Both the position numbers and the translations under genes were made by a program. From Silene conica (lineage: Eukaryota; Streptophyta; Magnoliopsida; Caryophyllales; Caryophyllaceae), in the NCBI GenBank assembly GCA_029255685.2, contig CM055313.2, positions 73,758,641-73,822,640 on the forward strand: a stretch of 64,000 bases of DNA. Reading direction: 5' to 3'. Each line of letters begins with the position of its first letter. The stretch's first letter is position 1. The notes under the pieces were generated by a model. It saw only the letters and a program-made list of their open reading frames with translations. It did no database searches and was not told the DNA's origin. Of the stretch, positions 46,962 through 60,531 are shown one piece after another.

Positions 46962-49900
46962 AGACATTGAGTGAAATCAAATTAAAGAGGGAACTCGAAA
47001 AGAAAAGAAGCGGCAAAATCTCAAAAACTTTCCCTCTTCCCTCCACTCCCTTCCCGTCCCTTCCCGTCCCTTCCCTTCCCTTCCCTTCTATATTCTTTTC
47101 GCTAATTCTCCATCTTTCGATCTCTTTCAGCTTTAATGGCGCAGCTCTTCGTAACTGTTTCGTGATTCTTTTCCATCACTCTGAATTTCAAGCTAGTAAG
47201 TTTTATTTTCGCTAATTTTTGCAGGTTTTCATCCAATATTTCGCATTGTTTTCTGGATATTTTTGATTAAGCAGTTGATTTATGTTGTTTTTGTTCTTTT
47301 GAATCGCGTGTTGTTTGTATAAATATCGTATTTCAGTCCATGATGATTATTTCTAGTGAACGAATTATCTACTTGCATGTCGATGTAGTTGATCGTTCTT
47401 GCACAGTTTAATTCGATTGGATTCTGGAGATTTTCACTTTATTTAGGTTACTCGCTTGCTGTATCGATTAGGTTTATATCCTATGAAGTTTATGAGACTA
47501 AAGTTCGAATGTTTTGCCGAACAAAGTGATTTAAATTGAGCATCGATGCTTGTTTTAGGTTTTGGACTGTAGAGTAATAGAGAAAACTACGCAGGCGAGG
47601 TGTTCTGTAGGAAATTCTTATTAGACGCGTTATAAACTATATTTTGTTCGGATTATTTCGTCACGTTTAGTATTTGATCTGAAGTGTTGAGGTCTTTCAT
47701 TTTGTTCAGGTTCACAAATTTCACTGCTCAGGTTATGTAGTTTTATATTCTCGAACAATCGAGTGCAACTATGACTAGAGATTGTTAGGTTTTGCATTTT
47801 TGAGAAACATCTATGTAGGAGAAAACTAGAAAAAGAAACCACGATATTAAAACCTTTTTCAATGTTCATATGTAACAAAGTCTGTCCAGTGTTTGATTTT
47901 CTTTTTGGCCTGAGGATTTGATTGAACTTGTCTCTGAGATAGCAAACAAGTAGTACATGTTCGACAAATCTACAAGATTGCAAATGTTCGTCTCCAGACT
48001 CCCCACCAGTATAGACCTCAAGAAGCACAAGTAACAGAAGTAGAGATGCTAATTGTAAAAGCAATCCATCACTTGTCAACTTCTCTGCATCATTCCGGAA
48101 TTCAAAAACTGACTTGATGTAGGTCCATGTTAAATTGTAGCTTGAGGTATAAAAAAGATGATGTATTGTTGTCCTTCCAATCATCAGGCTGAAGATATAT
48201 AGGTGTTTTCTTCTGGTCTTTATTTTTTGTCCGATTCATCTTTTAGATTAATCTTCAAGTCTTTTATTGAATAAGATCTCAGCAAAAAACTCTCTTGATT
48301 TTTTCTTACACTTGTTATTTAACTCTCTTTCAACAGAGTTTACGCATTTCTATCTATTTTTCTTCTCCCTAGGTATGGTAAAATTGGTGTTAATTTAGAT
48401 GCTAGTTACGGATAGTGTTTCATATTCAACTCGGTTTTCTGCAAAAATATACATTTCGGGTTTTGCTTTTTGGTAGTAATGAGGCTGATCTGGTGTAGTG
48501 GTCGCTGGCCAGAAACTCTTTCCTTCTGTTACTTCTACTCATGTTATTCCCTTGCGTACCTAGGCCCGACACTCGGACATAGTATGACACATAGACACCT
48601 CATTTTAAGCCAAAATATGCATATTTTTCAAAAATAGCAGAGTCGAGGCTCAATAACATAGCTTTCTTACGAGATTCTTTTATTTACATTTTTTGTGTGA
48701 GAGTTAGTTCAATTTGCTTCTAGGTTCATGAGTACATCTATGCCGATTTGTATTTAGGCAGGTCATAACCATCACTGTCATACCTGTCGATTTTTATACT
48801 TAAAGGTGTCTTGTTCCCTTAGAACAAACTCTTCAGGTTTCAGCAGAGTAAACGCAGCAGTCTGGCGTAATCCTAGATAGTCATGCAAATCTTGGATTTA
48901 GGAAGAAAATCTCCCTAATTTAGTACGTATCCCCTATCATATTTTTGGTTCTCTTTTTGTATAAATAAATGTTCAAAGTATCAACATAGTCATTGTTAGT
49001 ACACGCTGGTCGCATTCCTTACGATTCCCTCCTTGTGGATTACCAACAATCTGTTCCTTCTGGACAGATATTCAAACCGATTCAATGTGAATTGCCGGCT
49101 GCTGGCGCTTTTGCGATTGTACTGGTCAAGCAAGTTTCGCTGAATTTCTGGTAAGTGGCTAATCTTCAGATAGATATTCGCCTGAACACTAGTTAATAAT
49201 TTGAAGGTTGCCAAATCTGTTATAAATATCCTCATTTGATATGCGATAGAGTGTCTTATCGTTATTAAATAGTTTGAGTCACCAACATGATAGAATACTC
49301 TTGCTATGATTCACAATTCGTCAGGAATTGAGTGAATCTAGTGCAAGGACACATTATAAGAAATGGTTTTTGCCCATCTTTAATAGAGACAAAGTGAAAA
49401 TAACCAACTTTATGAGGTGTTTGTTTTGTTTGATTTCATATTGCAAGTTTGTAAACCATGAAAATCGATTTGATGTTTACAATCCTTTACAATAGGATTT
49501 CTTGATTGCTCTCGGTTTTATTTCCTTTTCTCTACTGCTAATTTTGAATTAAGCAAATCAACCTTTTTTTTTTTCAACAGAATCAGTTCGACAATTACCC
49601 TTGAAAGCACTAATAATATGGTATATTGTTTGTCTTGAGCACCTTTATCATTTCAAGCTAACAACGACATCAATGCACAATGTGATCCTGTATGTGTTTG
49701 CTGCTCTTGTGTTATTGCATTCTGTTATTTCGTAACCATGCTAGCTTCTCGTGTGTCGTCCTTTGTGTCTGGATCCTGTTGACTTTGTTCCCCCTACCTT
49801 AGTTTTAAATAGCGGTCCTTGAGTGCACCATAGTTGACACACCAACCAATCAGTGCATTTTAGGCGCACCTTTTAGACGAGGCCATTTAACAAGATTCAC

Positions 49901-50692
49901 TAGTAGTACTAAGCACTTTTCATATATTCTCCATCTTGTTTTTTAATTATGCCATTTTTTCCCCATTATTGCCAAACTTTTACTCCTTTACATGTTGGCA
50001 CAATTCCTAAAAACAGTATTGTTGCCCAAATGTTTTTTGGACAATACAAATTTGTTACTAAAAATAGGGTGTGTCCAAAAGGCGAGTGCCTTCACCTTGT
50101 GATTTGTGCTCGTCGCTGTGGCTTCTTAGTGCCTTGGTGCGCCTTGGTCCTCCTCTTCAAACTAAGCGCCTACTCAAGTGTTATGTGGCTTTGATAAAAA
50201 TAAGGGGCTGCAATGACCTAGTTATATTGGCTTGTGCATGTCACTTATATTACGTGCACAGTCTAGCCACTTTGAACTCGCCTTTCTCACCCACTTTGAT
50301 ATCCCCATCAAAATAATAGCAAAGTCATGAGGGGAGGTAGTTGTGGATGAGACGCTGTTAATAGATGATGAGTTATAGTGGAACTCATCTAATCCCATTT
50401 CGCACTCAATCAGGGAGGAACCCTTTAGCAGAGGGCAATTTGAAACATATTTTACCATGTTTATTTATGCAAAGACATACTTTACATGTGTGGATGTAGA
50501 CCCTATGCTTGACTCATTGCTGCAGAAAAATTGCTCAATTGGAGCATGAATTTAAATTGCCTACTGATACTTTAATGATGTACAAGGCCTCTAGGACACT
50601 ACAAGCTTACATTGCCTAAACTCAGTTATACTATATTCCTCTTCAACCTTGTGGACACAATTTTGAAACAGTAGCAGTTAGAACACGATCAT
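46962..50692 (+). other. Non-coding stretch with a gene-like 5' leader; no coding gene found
   Basis: At 46975-47192 a pyrimidine-rich stretch (repeated CCCTTCC/CCCGTCC, then GATCTCTTTCAG) resembles a plant 5' untranslated leader and ends at a fair splice donor, CTA/GTAAGTTT (47193). It contains only a tiny upstream frame (ATG at 47135). Downstream to the demethylase stop I find no coding exon chain. The longest frame is a 184-aa minus-strand ORF (47630-48184) with no motif I know. Options: a long non-coding transcript, a gene whose exons were lost, or one too diverged to see. It would run tail to tail with the demethylase gene. Confidence 0.35.
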
Positions 50693-53600
50693 CTACTCAT
50701 CATATACCTTGCCTCTATACCCTCGTGCTCTGCTTGCTGGAAAATGCAATCTGGCCATGAGTGGGCGAGGCGCTCTTGTTTTTTGGTCAAACCCTCTTAC
50801 ACAAACATATCCTGCAAATTTATTATTGTTGCATGAGTACACGTTCCAAACTGTAAGTACAACTATTATGTTTATTAGTTCATTCCATTTCTGCTTAGCG
50901 ATATTTGATACAGTTCAATTTAGTTTCATTCAGTTTAATTTAAGTAATCTCTTCACAAATTAACTCTTACTTTAACTCTATACAATATAGCTAAGTTCTA
51001 ATCAATTAAGTTCACTTGAGTTCAGCTCCATTAAGTTCATTTCAGCTCATTTCAGCTTATTCCCGCTACCCAAAGTGAATTATAAACATGAAGTTGTTGC
51101 ACTTAAGGAAAAGGGTAGAAGATGGATCACAGCAAAGAAAAGTAATAAGTGTGTGTTTTCTAAATTTTCCGAGGGAGTTGAGAATAAATTATTTGCTCGC
51201 TTTTATAGGAATTGACACTGTTCCGTACCTCTCCAGAAGCAATGTTGAATATCTTCGGTGTTCAAGCCTGTATGACAAATTCAAAGATTAGAATGAGTAT
51301 TATTTTCCCATAAACAGAATCAAAACACTATCTGTTGTAATACCTTTGAATATTGTTGGTATTGAAGTTCCAAAGTATACAGTTCGCCTAGGAAGGTTCC
51401 ACAGCCACGACCTGGGTACCGCAATCGGAGTGAGGCTTGAGTCATGGTCAGCAAATACCTGCTTACAAGGTTCTTTCTTAGTAATATAGGAATAAAAACT
51501 AGGTACAATATTGTGTGTGCATTATGCATTTGAAAATACTTACCTCATTAACTTGGAAATATGTTCCATTGAGTGGGAAGCTACCTCTCATCGCTGTTCT
51601 GGTTGGTATCTGGATAAGGTGGATTATGGGTAAATCAGCATTTTATACGGACTAGGAAATTATAGGAAAGTGACAATCATTGCTTTGAGTATGTGTATGG
51701 GCACTATTTGGCAAGCTTATTGTATTCTTACCAAAAGTGTTCCTCGTACTATTTGGGAGTCGGTTTCTCGCTGACTGCTGCAGTAAGAACATGTCTCCTC
51801 GTTGCAGAGCATGTTTGAATCATTAAAACTGCACTTTCTTGCTGGAGCGTCAATTGAGTTTGCAGTCTCACCTGAATTAGCCATCAACCACGAGTACTTA
51901 ACAAAGTTGCTGGCCATTTGAAAAATTGCAAACTGATTTTTTTTTTTTCTGCAAATGTTGCCATGAAATGGGTATGTACTGACCTGGGGTCCATATTGCG
52001 AGCAAGTATGAACATGGATCGTCAGGCTCCCTTTTCTCCAACTGTAATTCAGTTTTTTTTAAAATGCAAACAGTCTGAAAGAACTAGGAAAGGGCTAATA
52101 TCTAAAATTAACTTACCCCGTGGAGAAGAGGGTGTGTGTCTGGAAGTTCATATCTGCAATGTAGAGTAAAAGATGATTTTAATACTGACAGTGAACTTGC
52201 CAATTGTAAAACATTGGGTTACTTCTTAGGAAGAGGTTGGCGTCCATAATTTGAAAATTTCGATGTTTGTTGTGAAATTGAAGACCTTTCTTCTGGTCAA
52301 AGAAAATTATTTTCACAGGCATGAAAAATGCGCTCATTGGCTCTCTTATATAGCAAAAATGTTTCAGCTAATACTGTCAATCACGCCTGGGGACAGAAGT
52401 AACTTGTTGGGGACTGGGGGTAACTTGTTTCTATCAATCCTTAAGTTTTGTTCTTGTTGAAATGTCAAAAAATCCTTGGTATGGAAGTTGTAGGTCACAG
52501 GCATAGATCTTTGGAGAAGGATAGTGTGAATAGCTGTGACCTGTCTTAGTACCCCACAGTCAAGCAGACTGAACAAGAGTAAATAGAGTTTGGTCTACTA
52601 TGTATACCACTCTAGCATGCCTTAATGACTTGACCTCATACGTGTACATCTAGTTTTCCTTTATGCTTGAATGGGATCTTATATGCATTTGGTGACCTTT
52701 ACCATGTTGCTATCATAAAGCAAGAGTAGGTGTTAGCTTACACATAATGCTCTGTTCTCAGACGGTTTATGTTTTTCAGCTTTGGTGTAGGAATGGAAGC
52801 AGCTTCAGGTGCTAGAGCTACCAAGGCATTGGACACTCCTGCCTCTTGAAGGTCCCGATTTGCCTCCATGAAATTTTGCAGAGTCTGAGTGAATTCTTTC
52901 ATGTTGAGGTTGATTGTTGGGATTTCATCTGGATCATCGTAGTAGGCATCTTCAATGTCACATAATGCTTGTTCATGTTGGGGATCTTGTTCGGGCGAGG
53001 CTGGTACTTCCACAATTGGTTCACATTTGCTGTTTATGGATTTCCTCTCTAAGTGGACATCCTGTGGAAAGGGAAGTAGCAATGGGAACGATGGGACTTG
53101 ATTTGTTGGTGCATTGTAGCTTTTGCAATTTGAATGAGAATCGTGATTAGCCCATGAGGCAGTCAAAGGCAAAAGATTGATGCTATCTCTTGGATTCACA
53201 TTTGGTGTAGTGGTCCCACTTGACGGCACGATGCTCCTTTCTTCCGGTCCCGGGAGAGAAAATCTCGCGCTGTATCAAGAAATAAATTGTTACTCTTTGC
53301 TGCAACGTCTCATTAAAATCCTTTCTAGATCCTTTACAATCGGTATGTGCACCTTTTTTGTGAAATTAACTTTTCATGTATCAATATCCAATGTATTTAT
53401 GTATTTATCATGTATACTATTTCTTCCCTAGAATATTTTATGGTCATATTTCTAATTCTATTATTCTTTGAGTACTTTGAGTTTTCCTATTGGTCGCAAG
53501 CCTAGTCCTTATTAATGTTCATCTTGAATCTAAGTGCATGACTAGTTTGGAGAAGCGGTATGCAAACCTTGCGAACGCACTGGCAAAATGTCTGCACTCT

Positions 53601-56600
53601 GCTCTTAGAGGGCAAGCATTGCAGTTTGGTTGCCTTTTGGTGCAAAATACCTGCATTGAAATAAAAAGTATTCCCCGTGTCAGATGAGTAACTGCTAACA
53701 ATGTAATACTTACATTTTTTATTTCCATCTCAGCATACCTTCCCAAATGTGATCATATGATAGTGCAACTCATACCTGAACCAAATTTGGGAGATGAGAT
53801 CAGTCAAGTGTATCATTCAGTATCTCTAGAAGAACAATGTGTTATTCAGACAATATATCAGCATTCAGGAGATAGTGCTTACAGTGTCTTTTGATCGAGC
53901 TTGCACAACCGGGGCCATAAGTACTTTTGTATAGACTCTAGGATTGGATACCTGAGTTGTCAAAAAACAGTGATTTTTAAGCGTTACAAAACTCTTTTGT
54001 CAATAAATATGTGTTGTTCAGAACTTACATTTCTAGAAGATGCAGTTGCAGTGACTCTGGTAGTGGCTGGAGGGGAACCCAACCTAGCCGGACAGCAATG
54101 CGACCAACATTAGTGTCAACCTGTTTAATCATTACAAAACTCAGTTTGATATTTAACACATTTTTTGCTAATTAATCTGTTGATATTTGTGTATAAACTT
54201 ACCGGGAATGCAAGATGATGAAGAGTTAAAAGACGCACGCACTCCACACTTTTCAATCCCAAACCTCTGAAACTTAGTAGGTATTCCCTGGAACATTAAA
54301 AATAATATTTCATATTATGTCTATGTAACAGTGTAACACCATGGTTCGCAAGACAATGAAGTAAGATTCTTTGTTTTTTTTGATCTTAGCGACTGCCAAC
54401 GTTTATATGTTTCTGTTTTACCCCTGTTAAGTAGTTTAGGTCTTTTTTGTTTAATGTAGTTTACACTCAAAAATCTTACTTTGCTTTATCTGGAGGAATA
54501 TCTCTTAACCATTCCATGTTAATGCTCCCATGATCCTTCACCAATCTGTCCAATAGGTCCTGTAGATTTATTTTAGAATTTAGATGGTTAAGTAAGTTGA
54601 TAAATAAATCTCACATAAAGTTGATATTTAAATATTGATTTCTACCTTTATTCGTTCGGCTAGCATGTTGTTCATGCCCCGCTCTTTTATAGTTTCAGCA
54701 ATTTCGCTGACATCAGCATGCCTAACTGCTTCCCAGTCTAGTGAGTCCATTGTGTTGGCTGATTCTGGTTTTTTGCCATTTACTTCTGCTTCTCTCCGCA
54801 GACTGTCCCACTCAAATTTATTTTTCTTTGCTTTTCCAGACTTCCTTTTCCCAGTTATACCAGGGTCTGTGTTTATTTTGTCTGAAAGCACTCCTGAAGC
54901 ATAGCTCTGTTCAGGAATTGGATCAACTTTTTTGTCTTGCTCTTTTACTCTATTAAATACTCGGGTGCTTTCGGTAATATCATACATATCCTGGGACGAG
55001 CGTGCTACATCTATACTCTTACAGCTTTGGCTTGCATGGGCAGATGAAGCAAAGTCATCCAGTGGTTCTTTGACCTTTTCCATTTCTGACTGCATTACCA
55101 TTGTCTCCCCTTCAAGAACATAGCACCAAGACATATTTGGAGCTGCTCTAGGAATGGCATCTCTACTTTTCTCCTGATCTGTTATCTCCGAGGTTAGACT
55201 GCTTTGCTCTGTTGGGCTATTCTCATCTTTATCTGATACAGGCGAAGATCTGCTTTCTACTTCCAGTATCTCAATTCCCGTGACATAATTTAGATTCAAT
55301 CCTGCTTCTGGGTTCAATTGGTAATTACTTGAAGAAACGCCAGGTGCTCCATAATATTCTGTGACATGCTTTGTATCTTCTAGTTGTGCTTGGCTGTTAC
55401 ACTCTGCCATCTTTAGCAGCCCTAAGAAAGAGGCTGTCGATTCAAGATTATTGAACTTGGTGCTGGTTGTCTCAACCTGTGCTACTGAAGCTGTCTGAAG
55501 GTTTGCTGAGTTGATAGAGTTCTGAGATGAGATAACTGACTGCGGTGATGAAGATGCATCATCTCTTGCTTTATCATCTCTTAGACTGTAGGGTTTTTCT
55601 GTCTCTATATTCTGGCTGTTTGCATTGAAAGCCCTTGAATTGTTGGTTGGTTTTTGACATGTTTCACCAGAGCATTCCGAAGGGCCAACTGGGCCAGCTT
55701 TTTGACATAGATCTTTTTCCTCATCATGGTCGATGTGGTAGATCACCCTAGACTCCCTATCTAAAGTTGGTTGATTTATTGCCTTCTCATTCCAAATTAT
55801 GCTTTCCTCCGGCTCAAAAATACAGAACTCCGGTTCTGGCTCTACAGATAAAGAACTTGATGCCTCCGACAGATTGCTTCCAGAGCTTTCTGGTTTGAGA
55901 GGAAAGCGTGCAGCCATTGACATGAAAGCAGAGCTGGATGAAACAAGATTTAATATTATAAGATATTCTAGGCTGTAAACCTATGCAAGTGCCATAACGT
56001 GCTCTTACCTGGATAAATGGTCTGAGACATTCTGAGTGAGGAACACTCCAATCACAGAGTCCAGCACAGAGCCTTTCCATGGAGTGAAGCGTCTATCCCC
56101 TGCATTAAGCCATGTAAGTAATTAGTTTAATAATTTACTTTGTCGACATTAATTTTATGTTTTGCTCTTGTCATTTTTGCCAAAGTATGGTCTAGTGTAT
56201 GCACTATGCATCCTGCAACTACAACGACTGAACTTTACTCAAATAATGAATTAGGTCTGCTAACACTAAACGTCTTTTGAAAACAGCCTGTCTCATGATA
56301 GCTTGTTGCTTTTGTACAGGTCGTGCTTAATATAATGGTCTCTCTAATGAAGCCTTCTGTACTTGAGAATTAGTTAGTTTAACACATGGGAAGTCTGTTG
56401 GCTAATTGCATGGTTTTTGATTATTGCCTATAACCTTATTCGAATAAGTTGTGATTACATTTAGTTATTTAATCTGCAGATATCCCTTGGGCCTCAAAGA
56501 GGTGTTGTTTGACCAAGAGAGGGTAGGCAGGTTTTGCCTGACAGACATTTTTTTCTGTAGATCCATATAATAGGGTTGTCAACTTGTCATAGGTTCAGTC

Positions 56601-59600
56601 AAGTTGGAATATAAATTGGAACTGTCAGGCTTCATTCTTCTATTTATTTCTCATATTTACTCTGTTTTGCGCTGTTGTGAATCATGATGACCCATTAAAC
56701 ACCATCTTATGTTTTCCATATGTGAGGCAATGTTTCTGAACGGAAAGAAGGAATTTCCAGATATTTCTATCATACCTTGAACTAGCCGCATGCGTGCTAT
56801 GAATGAATCCACCCGTCCTCGAAAGACTCTTCGCTCATTATCCCACCATTTTGCTTTATCCTCATCAGTTCCATCTACACCTTCATTGTCAATATTCTCT
56901 AGAAGGAGTCTCCAAACGCGAGTGGTCTCATCGTCAAGGTCAACTCTTGCCCTTTGACGTCGCTTCCTAACTGGATCAAAGAGGCCCTCGAAAGGAACTA
57001 TTGAACCATCTTTCTCATACAGAACAAGTGCATTCTTGTCTTGCTTATCATAAGGTACAATTGCCTTCTCTTTGCTTGAAGTTTTATTCTCTTTTTTGTT
57101 GATGTCTAGTCGCTGAAATAACATGGTTACATGTTCAATTGTGCTACTCCTCCTTCTCCACGGTAGGACTGGAATGGAATCTGCAATAGATGATACATTA
57201 GTTTCACTTCAAAACATGCAATGAAGTTGGTGCTTTTTGGTTATAGTGACAGAAATGACTATCTACCTGTTGCTTGCTTAGTAGGATGAGTAGAATCATA
57301 CAGAACGATGTTCCAGTTCCTGTTAACAGAATATTGTTTTTCGGAACTCCTCTTTGATCTTGGGATTGCTCGTGTGTCTGCAGATAGTGCCTCTGTGCAG
57401 GAGAGGACGTCATTTGAAGTTGCAGTGCAAGGGTAATGACCGCTCCTCATATTGACTTCTGTCTTGCGTGCACCTTCTCCCACTGATGCAATCCCGGTAA
57501 ACAGAGCCAAATCTCTAACACGAGTGGGCCCTTTTGTTCTTTTCTTTTTTAACCTTGAAAGGTCGGCCCATGTTCCTGAGAACTGCTCTCTATTCTCGGC
57601 TCTATTAATAAGAACTGCCTGATTATTAGTCATTCCACTGACTCCAAAAGGTTCAGGGTTGCCGTAATAGTGTTTTGATGATGGCGTGCTTTCTATATGC
57701 AACCTTTGTATCTTTTCAGTCCTCTTCCTTTTGCAAATATCCGGGATAAAGCTTTGGGGAAGGATTTCAGTATGTGTGTTTTTGGGATATGTGTAATTAT
57801 TTTGCCAAGGTGCGGATTGAGCGATAGCCCTGATTCCGTCATCAATGTATATTGGGTCAGCTGTATAAGAAAGGCTTCTCTTTGATCCTCTGGTTTGCAC
57901 CCCTTCACTAGAATTTGCAAAAGGGATGAAGTTGGAACTTGGTGCTAAATGTGAGTCTTTTTTAGTGACACTTGTGGCTATTTTCCTTGACAAACTGGAA
58001 GGGCTCTTTGTGTTCCTGTCAGTCTGTGAGCTGTCTAGATTTTCTCTGACAGGCAGTGACATGTACTCACTCAGCTCCTGACTCATTGTATGATTGAGGT
58101 CAAAGGCTGTCATTGGTTTCTTGAGCATCAATCCCTCTTCTGGCATAGAATATACAGGATGGCTGGAATTGTCTGATTCTTGACGTTCATTAGTTGGTTG
58201 CTCACCATTCAAGTCAAAGTTTAAGGACTTTTTACAGGATCTGCTCGGTGGTTCTGTTTGTTTTGGCTCAGCCGCTTCTTCAGAAGGTGCTGTTGGAGAT
58301 GGACCCTGTTTGCTCTTCCGGGAATTCTTCCTCTTTACTTGAGCATCTCTGGAATCAGTTGGGTTAGGGGTCTTAGGTTTTGGAGTGCGTTTAGGCTTGT
58401 TTTCCCTGATCACCTTGGGTTGATAACGTCTCCTCCTTGCTTTCTTCTGTGGTGTCTTGTTAAGATCAATACCTGGAATGGCTTCTTTTTCGGGATTGTA
58501 ATCCTCGTCTTCTGCTATTGAATCTGTGACAGGCTTGGAAGCTTTATTTTGGTTGCGGGCCTGAAGGTCGACCATTGCAGCAGCAACATCATGCTCGTGC
58601 AACAAGTCGTTTTGTGCTTTCAGCCCTTGATTGGTTTCGGAATTTATGTTATATGATGGCCCCTGTCTTGGCATTCTCTGTCTGGAATCAGGAGTTTCAG
58701 GAATAGAAGGAATATTTTTTGCGTTCAGCCCTTGATTGGTTATGGGATTTCTGTTATCTGTTGGCCCAAGTCTTTGGATTCTCTGTCGGGAATCAGGTGT
58801 TTCAGGAGTAAAAGGAGTATTTTGGTTTCCATGCTTCGGGGTTGGAGTTAAATTGACATTACCTGTTCTCCAGAGCGGCTGAGGAAGTACTCCTGAAATA
58901 AATATTTTTTCATGATCATGTCAGTTGAAAGTACACAATATTTTTACAAAATTCGGAGCATCTAATCTCTAGGACACAGAACTACAGAAGCATGCAAAGT
59001 CAGTTTAGTCTGTGTGGCACTTCCTGAAATTGGCTTTTGCGTTTCAGAGTCCAAGTTTTCAGGAGTATCGAGCAGTGGCTTTCCCTCCTTCACCCAAGGT
59101 AAATACTATGCAGTACTAGCATTCCTTTTTTTGTTTGGGTCTATTTTTCTGGGTCACTAAAACAAATCACAAATAAACTACAATGCTTTTGGGTAATTTT
59201 TTATTATTAAAATTAACAAAATACCCTCTAAAACTGCGTGTTTCACTATCCGTCCACTTTTTTTGTTACTTAACCCTCTTCATTTATTTGAGATGTAAAT
59301 CATTTTCTTCATTTTTCTTAACGTGTGACATACAAATGTAGTAAATCCAAAAGTATGGAGGGAGTATTAACAATTTTACTATGCTTTATGATGTAGGACA
59401 ATAATTTAAAAAAGATTATTGTACAGCTAACAATGGCCCTATAGTTTATTATGCACCTTGTTTCTGTGCTGCTGAAATAAAAGTATAAATCTACATTTAC
59501 CCAAGAAATTTAATTCCTATGAATTACTCCTTCACCTATTCACATAAAAGTGGGATGAGAGTCCCACAAGGACAGCAAAAAAGCATTAAAATATCTTTAA

Positions 59601-60531
59601 AAGGGAAAAATAAACTGTTGGCGGCGCACGTGAATCAAAATGTCATACAAAAACCTTCTGGTTGTGCCGAAGGGAGTACATTTGTGATTTGCTATGGAGT
59701 TCACTCTTAATAGGGGGTAACTAGGCTATATACTTCGGAATATTAGTCTAGGTGTTTAATTATATTTGTGATAATCAATGGTGAAAGAAACATACCATTT
59801 GACATTCCTCGTTCGTACAGGCCATCAGTCCGTTGGTTAATTCCATGTAGAGCGCCTTGATCCTGGGATAATGCCACATTATTCAATCTACTGGCTTCTG
59901 GCTGAGAAACCCAACCAGGATTGAACACACACCCATTGTTCAACAATGTTTGTGACCCATTTATCCCCAAGAGGTCGCCAAACGACATTGTGTCAAATTC
60001 ACCTAAAGAGCCGCTCAAATTACCATTGAATGTGGCCCCATTTTCATTTCCTCCTTCATGGTTCCATGGTAATGGCAAGTCCCAAGAACTGAATCTTGGG
60101 TAGCTACTCGAACCAAGGTGAGAACCGTTATTTAACACCGATCTCCTGCCGTGACTACTCCAATGAGGTAAGTGCTCTTCCAAACCTCGTCTCTGTATTT
60201 CCCCATTTTGTCTCTCTAACTGTATTCTCCCTGATAAAGAGGGATTTTCATGAACCCCACCCCAACCATTATTGCTAAGAGTTGGGTAGCTACCCCTTTC
60301 TGCAGAACTAATTGAGTATGATAAAAGGGTGTGGGGGTCATTTTGTTGGGTATATCTTGGGAGATAAGACCCTTGTTCTCCCCATGCTTGAGCTAGTAAC
60401 CCTCCTTGGCCGTCATCGTAAATCGGGTTTGACCGGGGCCCATTCGGCTTTGCCGGGGTTGCCGGAGCCCAGGAACCTTCTATATGAAAGTTTTTCACCA
60501 CTGGAATTGATCTTCCTCTGTGAGTTTCCAT
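50693..60531 (-). CDS. DME/ROS1: DEMETER/ROS1-family 5-methylcytosine DNA glycosylase
   Basis: Nineteen coding exons with GT/AG borders join in frame to 5694 nt (1897 aa): 60531-59796, 58892-57267, 57180-56776, 56099-56009, 55933-54646, 54559-54480, 54287-54203, 54120-54029, 53951-53883, 53775-53739, 53650-53568, 53269-52742, 52153-52117, 52041-51984, 51871-51732, 51609-51544, 51458-51344, 51267-51229, 50811-50693. The nuclear enzyme excises 5-methylcytosine and nicks the backbone, starting base-excision repair that demethylates DNA. Seen: basic RPK/KPKRTPKP motif (386-419), first glycosylase half from DDETTRVW to VFLTQNVSDHL (868-952), a long variable insert, helix-hairpin-helix GLGLKSVE with catalytic Lys1421, Asp1439 in FPVDTNVGR, 4Fe-4S cysteines 1506/1513/1516/1522, permuted CXXC (1751-1768), and RRM-like C-terminus. 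LLSF, EMYP and DQKT in the core lean towards ROS1, while the length is nearer DEMETER; orthology is open. It appears intact. Confidence 0.96.
50860..51070 (-). repeat. Remnant of the GAACTGAACTG-type repeat in the demethylase last intron
   Basis: On the minus strand the last intron contains degenerate GAACTGAACTGAA and GCTGAAATGAGCTG words (CAGTTCAATTTAG, TTCAGCTCATTTCAGC on the plus strand), like the subterminal repeats of the Harbinger element at 30001-34651. No GGCCCTGTTC terminus survives. Confidence 0.45.
58893..59795 (-). other. Demethylase intron 1 with a Stowaway end
   Basis: The intron holds a TATGGAGGGAGTA word at 59354-59366, the usual right terminus of a Stowaway MITE, but no matching left end could be placed. 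No coding exon is seen. Confidence 0.35.

Noticed and set aside
47630-48184. 184-aa minus-strand ORF
   Set aside because: No recognisable domain, no supporting splice chain or neighbours; long chance frames occur at this base composition. Kept only as a note in the region entry.
49850-50190. GGCGAGTGCCTTCACC-type text near the demethylase 3' end
   Set aside because: Looks like common low-copy plant intergenic repeat; no borders or structure could be defined.
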